Assembly: GCA_963741135.1 (NCBI GenBank)
Contig: CAVUHC010000003.1
Coordinates: 124,001-188,000, forward strand
Length of the DNA: 64,000 nucleotides
Direction: 5' to 3'
Source: Gp6-AA40 sp963741135
GTDB lineage: Bacteria > Acidobacteriota > Vicinamibacteria > Vicinamibacterales > UBA2999
Made by a program: the position numbers and the translations under genes. Position 1 is the stretch's first letter, and the number at the start of each line of letters is the position of its first letter. Under the pieces are notes generated by a model that saw nothing but the letters and a program-made list of their open reading frames with translations, did not search any database and was not told the origin of the DNA. Below, piece by piece: positions 19,120 to 26,384 of this stretch.

Positions 19120-20094
19120 ATGGATCGACTCTGGGCCAGAATCTCCGTGCTGGCGCTGACACTGACCGCGATCCTCTGCGCTTTCTTCGCAGTCGTCAGA
19201 CCGTGGTACCTGCAATGGGGCGCGAGCGGTATCGAAGCGCGAATGACGCTCCCGGGCGATGAGATCATCCCCCGCGCCACACAACAGGAAACGCGAGCCA
19301 TCACCATCGACGCCGGAGCCGATGCGGTGTGGCCCTGGCTGGCGCAAGTCGGCCAGGATCGCGGCGGCTTCTACAGCTTCGACCTCCTGGAGAACGTGGT
19401 CGGTTGCCGGATGCCGACCGTGGACGTGCTGCGTCCTGACAAGCAGTCGTGGAGCCCGGGCGACAAGCTCTGGATGTATCCACCGGAGGGAGCCGGCGGG
19501 GCAGGGTTCGCTACGCTGCGCTGGTACGTGCCCGGACGCGCGCTCGGCTTCGGCACGCGCATGGTGGGCACGCCGATCACGGCGCCGGAGGATGGGAGCT
19601 GGACGTTCGTGCTCCAGCCGCTCGACGGCTACACGACGCGCCTGCTGATTCGCGGTCGCGGTCCTGTGACACGGTCGTGGCTGGGTCTTGCGTTCGATCG
19701 CTCGATTTTCGAGCCCGTTCATTTCGCTATGGAACGCCGGATGATGATCGGCATCAAGCAGCTGGCTGAAGGTCAAGACCGCGCCAGGGCCATCAACCAC
19801 CTGCAGGTTGCGTTGTGGACGATCACATTCGGGTTGTTCATCGTGTCCGGCGCGCAGGTGCTGCTCCGGCACGAGTGGCGGCGGCCGCTCACTGGATTCG
19901 TCGCCGCCGCGGCGGTCTTTCAGGTGCTGACGTTTGTTCAGCCACCCATCATGCTGGGCGTGGGTCTGGTCGCCGCCGTCGTCGCCACTCTCTGGGGGCG
20001 GGGCGACTGGGGAATTTTCCCCAGCGCTGAGAGATCTTCCGCATCGGCCGGGTCGCCGCCCATCGCAATGTCGAAGGTTGCGGCGCCACACTAG
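19120..20094 (+). CDS. SRPBCC-like membrane protein
   Basis: A 324-residue protein with an N-terminal membrane helix (about residues 7-29), a START/SRPBCC-like domain (ITIDAGADAVWPWLAQVGQDRGGFYSF through the beta-strand segment ending near LLIRGRGP) and three C-terminal membrane helices. This layout is common in uncharacterised proteins that may bind a hydrophobic ligand at the membrane. The ATG at 19120 follows AGGTGA. Divergent from the universal stress gene, with a shared palindrome between. No enzyme motif; function unknown. Confidence 0.7.
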   Translation: MDRLWARISVLALTLTAILCAFFAVVRPWYLQWGASGIEARMTLPGDEIIPRATQQETRAITIDAGADAVWPWLAQVGQDRGGFYSFDLLENVVGCRMPTVDVLRPDKQSWSPGDKLWMYPPEGAGGAGFATLRWYVPGRALGFGTRMVGTPITAPEDGSWTFVLQPLDGYTTRLLIRGRGPVTRSWLGLAFDRSIFEPVHFAMERRMMIGIKQLAEGQDRARAINHLQVALWTITFGLFIVSGAQVLLRHEWRRPLTGFVAAAAVFQVLTFVQPPIMLGVGLVAAVVATLWGRGDWGIFPSAERSSASAGSPPIAMSKVAAPH

Positions 20095-20141
20095 CTGCGG
20101 CATGTTTGTTGAACGAATCGTCGGCTGGAGATCACCAGAAT

Positions 20142-20471
20142 ATGAAGCGTATTGCGTTAGTGATGACTGTTCTGTCTCTCTTTGCGGGTAGGACGTTCGC
20201 CCAGGACGTCGCCAGCGGCAAGCAGGCGTTCACCGAATCGAAGTGCTTGGTGTGCCATTCCCTTGGCGCCGAGGGCAACAAAAAGGGCGCGGTCCTTGAC
20301 GGCGTCGGCGCCAAGCTGACCACCGCCGAGATCCGCCAATGGATAACCAACGCCCCAGAGATGGCGGCCAAGGCCAACAGCACCAGGAAACCGCCGATGA
20401 AGGCGTACACGGATTTTTCGAAAGAGAAGGTCGACGCCCTCGTGGCGTACCTCTCGAGCCTGAAGAAGTAG
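20142..20471 (+). CDS. Monoheme cytochrome c
   Basis: A 109-residue periplasmic electron carrier: signal peptide ending at FAQ, haem site CLVCH, and a Met in the segment KPPMKAY as the likely axial ligand. It is a close paralogue of the cytochrome at 23457 (shared NKKG, LDGVGA, EIRQWI and VDALVAY strings). The two flank the divergent quinol-complex operon, so they may be its soluble electron partners. Start at 20142 chosen for the signal peptide. Confidence 0.9.
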   Translation: MKRIALVMTVLSLFAGRTFAQDVASGKQAFTESKCLVCHSLGAEGNKKGAVLDGVGAKLTTAEIRQWITNAPEMAAKANSTRKPPMKAYTDFSKEKVDALVAYLSSLKK

Positions 20472-20525
20472 GTGGATGCCGCCGACGCGCGGGCCGCGCA
20501 TTCGGGCCCGCACGCGGCGAATTGT

Positions 20526-21728
20526 TCAAGCGCGCGTCGAATCTTCCGGGCTGAGCGGGAGACGTCGAATCTTCAGCCACAGGGTGAGGAGGAATGCCAG
20601 GATCACGAGGGTGGCGACCGCGAGCCCTCGTCGACGCACTTGAAGTTCGCGCATCGCGGCATCGCCATCCTCCTGCGCGCGTCTCGCGGACATGATGCCC
20701 TGCGCGGCGGTCTCGCCGAATGGCTGGGCCGCGAACGCATGGACGAGCACTCGCGACTGGACTTGGTGCTCCCGCGCATCCCGCAGCGCGGCGCGTCCCT
20801 CGTCCACCAGCATGCCGGCGCGCTCTGCCCGCGTCAGGGCGGCATCGGCGGACGCCAGGCCCGCCGAGAGGCGGTCAAGGTCGTCCCGCAGGGTGCGAAT
20901 CGTCGCGCCGCTCTCGCCGGTTTCGTCGTGGCACTCGGCGCACACCGCCCCTTTCTGGAGGCCGATCAACATGTCGGACGGCGACTCGATGCGGTGGTTC
21001 GAGTGGCAGGCCAGGCATTCGGCTTGGCCGATGGCGTCGAAGATGTCCTTCTTGGGGCTCGCGCGGAAGAGTTGCGCCTCGCGCACGTGGCACTGCGCGC
21101 AGACGTTCACGACGTCGGTAACCCCTGGCGGCGTGGCGCCGTGGCTGCCATGACAGGAGCTACACGTCGGCGCTGACGTGTCACCGCGCTTCAGCAGCGC
21201 TGCGGCATGGACGCTGCCCGCCCAGTCAGCCGGAGGATTGTCGACGCGCCCGAAGGGCTTCATCCGCGCCGGATCGCCGTGACACCGGCCGCAGGTCGTC
21301 GCGACGTTGGCCGGCGCGACGGGCGACCGGGAGTCGCGGACGCGGAAGACGCCATGCGCCCCGTGACAATCGATGCAGGTGGCGACCCGGCCCTCGCCAG
21401 CGGCCATCCGCTTGCCATGCGTGCTCGTGAGGTATTGCGAGTACTGATCGATGCGCACCTGCGGCGCAAACCTACGCATGTACGCCGCGTCGCTGTGACA
21501 CGTGGCGCACATCGGCGCGATCGACGGCCGTGGCAGGGCGTCGTAGCGCGCCTGTCCGGCTGCACCGCCCTTGTGGCACGACGCACACGTGAGTCCCGCG
21601 GCCGCGTGCACGTCGTCGCGAAACGCCGCCGTCGCGGCATCGACGGTGGTCTGCGCCTGGACGGCGCACGGCCACAGCGCCACCGCGACCGCGAGTTGCG
21701 CGATTCTGGCCGCGGCCGTCCGTGTCAT
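20526..21728 (-). CDS. Octaheme c-type cytochrome of a quinol complex
   Basis: A 400-residue exported protein with eight CxxCH motifs (CASCH, CATCH, CIDCH, CGRCH, CSSCH, CAQCH, CLACH, CAECH), a helical segment, and a C-terminal membrane anchor (near ATLVILAFLLTLWLKI). The stop of the cytochrome b gene overlaps its ATG (ATGA), so the two are translationally coupled. It replaces the usual cytochrome c1 of a bc complex, as in the Cbc-type complexes of Geobacter, and would pass electrons from the quinol site to periplasmic carriers. Confidence 0.9.
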   Translation of the reverse strand: MTRTAAARIAQLAVAVALWPCAVQAQTTVDAATAAFRDDVHAAAGLTCASCHKGGAAGQARYDALPRPSIAPMCATCHSDAAYMRRFAPQVRIDQYSQYLTSTHGKRMAAGEGRVATCIDCHGAHGVFRVRDSRSPVAPANVATTCGRCHGDPARMKPFGRVDNPPADWAGSVHAAALLKRGDTSAPTCSSCHGSHGATPPGVTDVVNVCAQCHVREAQLFRASPKKDIFDAIGQAECLACHSNHRIESPSDMLIGLQKGAVCAECHDETGESGATIRTLRDDLDRLSAGLASADAALTRAERAGMLVDEGRAALRDAREHQVQSRVLVHAFAAQPFGETAAQGIMSARRAQEDGDAAMRELQVRRRGLAVATLVILAFLLTLWLKIRRLPLSPEDSTRA

Positions 21729-22807
21729 GGTCGCCCTCCTCTGAGCGAGAGCCAGGTCATCATCGCCATGAACGCGAGCGCGCCGGTCCCAATCCAGACG
21801 ACGACCCGCCGGGACCCGTGGCTGTGACCTGCGAACAGGGGCAGAAGCAGCGCGCCGGCGGCAGCGACTCCCATCACTGCGACCGCGAGCAACTCACCGT
21901 TGATGCCGGCGACGGTGGGGGGCACGTACTTCAGCGTCTGGAAGGCCCACAGAAAATACCACTCGGGACGAATCCCCGCGGGCGCGGGCGCGAACGGGTC
22001 GGCCTTGAGGCCCAGTTCCCAGGGATAGAACGTCGACAGTCCCGCCAGCAACGCGAGGACGATGGTCCAGGCAAACAGATCGCGCAACAGAAAATGTGGG
22101 AGGAACGGAATCGTACGCACCATGCGCGGGTCCTCGGCCGCACGCCGCTCGACCGACGGCGGCGTGCTCATGCCGTGCCGCTGGACCAGCAGCAGGTGGA
22201 GGCCTACAAGCATCGTCGCGATCGCGGGGAGGATGGCCACGTGAAACCCGAACAGCCGGGTCAGCGTCGCGCCCGTGACGTCCTTTCCGCCGCGCATGAA
22301 GCGGACGATGAACTCGCCGATGCCGGGCACGGTCGCTGCGATGTCGGTGCCGACCCGCGTGGCGAAGAACGATACCTCGTTCCACGGCAGCAGGTAGCCG
22401 GTGAATCCGAACGCGAGCGTCAGGAGGAGGAGCACCATCCCGCTCATCCAGGTCAGGTCGCGGGGCGGTCGATACGCGTGAAGGAACAGCACGCTGAAGA
22501 GGTGGGCGAAGGCGCTGGCGACCATCAGGTTCGCCGACCAGGCATGAATGGATCGGATCAGCCAGCCGAACGGCACGCGCCCGACGATGAACTGGACGCT
22601 CTCGTAGGCCTCGGCGGCGCTCGGGCGATAGTAGAGCAGCAGCAGGGCGCCGGTGCCCACCTGAATGCCGAAGAGGAAAAGCGTCATGCCGCCGAAGTAG
22701 TACCAGATCGAGTAGCGGTGATGCGGAACAGTCTTGTGCCGAAGCGCATCGACTACGTCGGCGAGCGGCAGCCGATCCTCGAGCCACGCGCGCAGGCGCC
22801 CGCTCAT
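21725..22807 (-). CDS. Cytochrome b (b6/f plus subunit IV type)
   Basis: A 360-residue integral membrane subunit of a Rieske/cytochrome b complex. Haem-b ligands are seen in two helices: HAWSANLMVASAFAH and FHVAILPAIATMLVGLH. The quinol-site motif is PEWYF (in RPEWYFLWAFQ), the menaquinol-type equivalent of PEWY. About eight membrane helices span the fused b6 and subunit-IV parts. The ATG overlaps the Rieske stop by one base (TGATG) and its own stop overlaps the octaheme gene. Confidence 0.93.
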   Translation of the reverse strand: MSGRLRAWLEDRLPLADVVDALRHKTVPHHRYSIWYYFGGMTLFLFGIQVGTGALLLLYYRPSAAEAYESVQFIVGRVPFGWLIRSIHAWSANLMVASAFAHLFSVLFLHAYRPPRDLTWMSGMVLLLLTLAFGFTGYLLPWNEVSFFATRVGTDIAATVPGIGEFIVRFMRGGKDVTGATLTRLFGFHVAILPAIATMLVGLHLLLVQRHGMSTPPSVERRAAEDPRMVRTIPFLPHFLLRDLFAWTIVLALLAGLSTFYPWELGLKADPFAPAPAGIRPEWYFLWAFQTLKYVPPTVAGINGELLAVAVMGVAAAGALLLPLFAGHSHGSRRVVVWIGTGALAFMAMMTWLSLRGGRP

Positions 22808-23245
22808 CACGATCTTCGGGTGATCACGATGTCGTCGCCTTGCTCGGTGACGTCGTACGCCTCGAGCGGCCGAGGCGGCGGACCCGCGACGTTCCGGCCG
22901 TTCAGGTCGTATTGGCCGTCGTGACACGCGCACCAGATGCGCTCGAGATCGGGTCGATACTGCACGGTGCAGGCAAGATGCGTGCACGTGCCGGAGAACG
23001 CGCGGAGCTCGCCGGTGGACGTGCGGATGAGAAGGACCGGCTGTGAGCCGAATGGCACGATCCGACCCGAGTTGGGCGCGAGCGCGCGTCCGCTCCCCGC
23101 GTTGACCGACTGCGTGGACGGCTTCAGGAATGTCGGGTGGCGTCAGATAGCGTGCGACTGGGTAGGCGATCGACCCCATGACGCCGCCGCCCCAGATCCC
23201 CAGGAGCCAGTTCAGCAGACTGCGACGGCCGGTGTTGGGCCTCAT
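22807..23245 (-). CDS. Rieske iron-sulfur protein (one frameshift)
   Basis: About 145 residues: an N-terminal twin-Arg-like start with one membrane helix (RRSLLNWLLGIWGGGVMG), then the Rieske fold with cluster ligands CTHLAC and CACHDG. It takes the first electron from quinol. The frame shifts by +1 near 23125; correcting it reads IPEPSTQSVNAGSGR. An open frame reaching 23359 upstream is ignored because homology begins at MRPN. First gene of the Rieske-cytochrome b-octaheme operon. Confidence 0.88.
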
Positions 23246-23456
23246 GAGCGAACAGCCTAATGCAGGGCGACGGGAAAATGGATGGGGAAAATTTCTCGAG
23301 CGCGGAAGAAATCGTCGATGTGTGCGTCCGGCGTTCGTGCACGTCGACATTGCCGACACAGAGGTCGTGTAGGATCATGATGCGCGGCACCGAATTGATC
23401 GTCCGCTTGTCGTGATGATCGTACGGCCTGTCGTGCAAGGAGGGCGCTTGGATCAC

Positions 23457-23792
23457 ATGTTGACGAAGAGTGTCTTGGTCGCGGCCGTATTGTTCGCAAC
23501 AGCGGCGATTGCATCCGCGCAAAACGCGCAGGTCGCAGCGGGCGAGAAGCTGTATGCGGCCCAGAAGTGCGCCGTCTGTCATTCCGTCGCTGGCGTCGGC
23601 AACAAGAAGGGGCCGCTCGACGGTGTCGGCGCAAGGCTGTCGGCGGACGAGATCCGGCAGTGGATCGTCGATGCGCCGGCCATGACGACCAAAACCAAGG
23701 CCGAGCGCAAGCCGGCGATGAAAGGGTATCCGAACCTGCCGAAGGCCGACGTCGATGCGCTTGTCGCCTACGTGCAGAGCTTGAAGAAATGA
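23457..23792 (+). CDS. Monoheme cytochrome c
   Basis: A 111-residue periplasmic carrier with signal peptide (ending ASA), haem site CAVCH and likely Met ligand in KPAMKGY. It is a paralogue of the one at 20142. Start is uncertain: AAGGAGGG (23437-23444) is ideally spaced for an in-frame TTG at 23448 but 12 bp from the ATG at 23457. It leads into the NapC-like gene 38 bp downstream and is divergent from the Rieske operon. Confidence 0.9.
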   Translation: MLTKSVLVAAVLFATAAIASAQNAQVAAGEKLYAAQKCAVCHSVAGVGNKKGPLDGVGARLSADEIRQWIVDAPAMTTKTKAERKPAMKGYPNLPKADVDALVAYVQSLKK

Positions 23793-23830
23793 GGTGATAG
23801 ACGTCCCGCGGATAGGAGTCTAGAACTCTC

Positions 23831-25195
23831 ATGCGCACGCCGTTTCGCCTGCCGGCTGTTACCCGCAACCCGCTCTCTCTAATTGGCATGGCCATCGCGA
23901 CCGCGATGGCCATGCTGTTCCTCGGGCTAATGCTGCTCGAGACGTTCGGCTATCTGACCAATCCGTACATCGGCATCGTCGTCTTCGTGACGGTGCCAGT
24001 GATCTTCGTCGCCGGCCTGCTGCTGATTCCGATCGGCGGGTGGTGGAGCAACCGGCGGCAGCGCCGGGATCCCGACCGTCCGGTCGAATGGCCGGTCATC
24101 GATCTGCGCCAGGCGCACCATCGGCACGTGCTCGCGGGAGTGCTGGCACTGACGTTCGTCAATATCCTGATCGTGTCGATGGCGGCCTACGGCGGCGTGC
24201 ACTACATGGAGACCGCCGAATTCTGCGGGCAACTCTGCCATTCGCCGATGGAACCCGAGTACGCGGCGCACCAGGCTTGGCCGCACGCACGCGTGGCCTG
24301 CGTGGCGTGCCACGTCGGGTCGGGCGCTGGCGCGCTCCTCGAATCGAAGATCACCGGGACGCGCCAACTGGCGCTCGTGGCGCTCGGGCGGGTCCCAAAG
24401 CCGGTGCCGACGCCGGTGACGACCATGCGGCCGGCGCGCGAAACGTGCGAGCAGTGCCATTGGCCTGAAAAATTCCACGGTGACAAGATTCGCGTGATAC
24501 GCGAGTATGCGGACGACAAGGCGAACAGCGAGACAACGACGACGCTGCGGCTGCATGTGGGGGGAGGTAGCAGGGCTCTAGGCACCGGCACGGGTATTCA
24601 CTGGCACATGAATCTGGACAACCGAATTGAATACGTCGCAACGGACGCGAAGCGCGAGACGATTCCGTACATCCGCATGACCGACCGTGGCGGTCGCGTA
24701 TCAGAATTCGTCGTTGCGGGTGCCAGCGCCGAGCAGATCGCTGCCGGCACACGCCGCACGATGGACTGCGTGGATTGCCATAACCGCCCCGCACACACCT
24801 TTTTTCCGAGCCCGGAGCGTGCCATCGACAGCGAGATCGCGCAGGGCAAGATTCCGCGCGAACTGCCGTTCGCGCGCCGCGAGGCAGTGGCGGCGTTGAG
24901 CGCGCACTACCCGGACCGGGCCAAGGCGCTCGACGCCATTGCGCAGCGCCTTCGTGACTTCTATCGCGGACAGGAGGGCGCGGACAGCCGGCTGGTCGAG
25001 CGAGCGGTGGCCGCGTCGCAGGACGTCTGGGCGCGCAATGTGTTTCCAGCGATGAACGTGACCTGGGGGACGTACTTGAGCGACACGGGCCACATCGACG
25101 CGCCAGGTTGTTTCCGATGCCATGACGACGAACACAAAACGAGTGATGGACGCGTGATCAGTCAGGACTGCGAGCTGTGTCACAGCATTGAATAG
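23831..25195 (+). CDS. Hexaheme NapC/NirT-like membrane cytochrome c
   Basis: A 454-residue quinol dehydrogenase of the CymA/NirT kind. Two N-terminal membrane helices (about residues 18-40 and 50-72), a third near residue 105, then a periplasmic region with CVACH, CEQCH, CVDCH, CFRCH and CELCH, plus an unusual CX3CH site (CGQLCH, 24224-24241) where the first haem normally sits. It is larger than classical tetrahaem NapC (about 200 residues). It would move electrons between the quinone pool and the periplasmic cytochromes, here probably the decaheme protein encoded next. Confidence 0.88.
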   Translation: MRTPFRLPAVTRNPLSLIGMAIATAMAMLFLGLMLLETFGYLTNPYIGIVVFVTVPVIFVAGLLLIPIGGWWSNRRQRRDPDRPVEWPVIDLRQAHHRHVLAGVLALTFVNILIVSMAAYGGVHYMETAEFCGQLCHSPMEPEYAAHQAWPHARVACVACHVGSGAGALLESKITGTRQLALVALGRVPKPVPTPVTTMRPARETCEQCHWPEKFHGDKIRVIREYADDKANSETTTTLRLHVGGGSRALGTGTGIHWHMNLDNRIEYVATDAKRETIPYIRMTDRGGRVSEFVVAGASAEQIAAGTRRTMDCVDCHNRPAHTFFPSPERAIDSEIAQGKIPRELPFARREAVAALSAHYPDRAKALDAIAQRLRDFYRGQEGADSRLVERAVAASQDVWARNVFPAMNVTWGTYLSDTGHIDAPGCFRCHDDEHKTSDGRVISQDCELCHSIE

Positions 25196-25406
25196 AGCAG
25201 TGAATCGCGCGACGCGTGCCACGGCGCAGACGGCCGCGGGACCGACGGCACGCCGACGCTCGGTCTGATGCGCAAGTGTCCAAACGGGGAGTGAGTCGTG
25301 ATCAAGTGATCAGGATGCCCACAGCGAAGATATCCGCCGGAGCGATCCAGCCGGTCAACATTTCCTCTGGCAACCTAACGATGACCGCGTATGTGACGGG
25401 ATTGAG
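25196..25406. other. Intergenic stretch before the decaheme gene
   Basis: No gene is supported. It holds TGATCAAGTGATCA (25299-25312), a doubled TGATCA whose spacing does not fit FNR or CRP sites. No clear terminator or sigma-54 sequence is seen. Confidence 0.4.
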
Positions 25407-26381
25407 ATGATGCGTACCTTGCTTGCCACGATCGGCGCGTGCTGGCTCATCGTCGTGGTGCTTGCCGCCGCGCCGCCGGCACCAGTCGGCCCGCCGCCAC
25501 AGGGCGCCCCGGCACCTGCGGCAGCGCCAGCTGGCCCGAGGGATCCCGCGAACCCCCGCCCAACGGCGGGTTTCCTGGGTGCTGATTCGTGCATCGCCTG
25601 TCACGATGAGGTCGAAAAAGGCTACGTGAACAGTCCTCACGGCAAGGCGGCCGACCCGCGATCGCCGGCGGCGCTTCACCAGTGCGAGACCTGTCACGGA
25701 CCGGGAGAGAAGCACCTCGACGATCCCACGGTTGACAGTTCGATCCGGAAGTTCTCTAAGATGGCGCCCCGCGACGTCAACAGCGTCTGCCTCTCGTGCC
25801 ACACGGGCTCGCCGCACACCGCGTGGCAGGGCAGCCCTCACGACGCGCGCAACCTCGCGTGCACCACATGCCATAGCGTTCATACGCCGCATTCGGAGAC
25901 CGCGCATCTCAAGACCACGACTGAGATCCAGTTGTGCGCCACCTGCCATAAGGTCCAGGTTGCCAAGATTCAACGCGCCTCGCACATGCCGTTGATCGAA
26001 GGCCACATGCGGTGCTCGTCGTGTCATGAGCCGCACGGGTCAACCAACGTCCGGCAGCTCCGCGTGGGCAACTGGATCAACGAGAGCTGTGTATCGTGTC
26101 ACACCGAGAAACGCGGACCGTTCCTGTTCGAGCACGCCGCGGGCCGCGAGAGCTGTATCACGTGCCACGATCCGCATGGTTCGTTGAACGATCGCATGCT
26201 GGTGGCAAAGCTGCCGATGCTGTGTCAGCGGTGTCACATCGGCACGCGCCATCCATCGACCATTTACGACAGCCTCTCGATTCAGAACAAGAGCGTTCGC
26301 GTGGTCGACCGCGGGTGCGTGAACTGCCATTCTCAAATTCACGGCTCGAACCACCCGTCGGGCCAGACGTTCACGAGGTAG
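25407..26381 (+). CDS. Decaheme c-type cytochrome (DmsE/MtrA/PioA family)
   Basis: A 324-residue exported cytochrome with ten CxxCH motifs (CIACH, CETCH, CLSCH, CTTCH, CATCH, CSSCH, CVSCH, CITCH, CQRCH, CVNCH). After a signal peptide there is a Pro/Ala-rich linker (about residues 22-50). MtrA/PioA proteins thread through an outer-membrane barrel and form a haem wire. Three bases separate its stop from the barrel gene, the typical mtrAB/pioAB arrangement. No extracellular MtrC/OmcA-type cytochrome follows. Confidence 0.93.
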   Translation: MMRTLLATIGACWLIVVVLAAAPPAPVGPPPQGAPAPAAAPAGPRDPANPRPTAGFLGADSCIACHDEVEKGYVNSPHGKAADPRSPAALHQCETCHGPGEKHLDDPTVDSSIRKFSKMAPRDVNSVCLSCHTGSPHTAWQGSPHDARNLACTTCHSVHTPHSETAHLKTTTEIQLCATCHKVQVAKIQRASHMPLIEGHMRCSSCHEPHGSTNVRQLRVGNWINESCVSCHTEKRGPFLFEHAAGRESCITCHDPHGSLNDRMLVAKLPMLCQRCHIGTRHPSTIYDSLSIQNKSVRVVDRGCVNCHSQIHGSNHPSGQTFTR

Positions 26382-26384
26382 GGC

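Noticed and set aside
20099..20112. Possible sigma-54 promoter (GGCATGTTTGTTGA) before the first monoheme cytochrome
   Set aside because: The -12 element reads TTGA rather than TTGC and no palindrome lies nearby; too weak alone.
23246..23359. N-terminal extension of the Rieske gene to 23359
   Set aside because: Encodes basic low-complexity sequence before a typical twin-Arg membrane anchor; homology starts at 23245.
25299..25312. TGATCAAGTGATCA as an FNR- or CRP-type site before the decaheme gene
   Set aside because: Arm spacing fits neither consensus, and it is over 90 bp from the start codon without a clear promoter.
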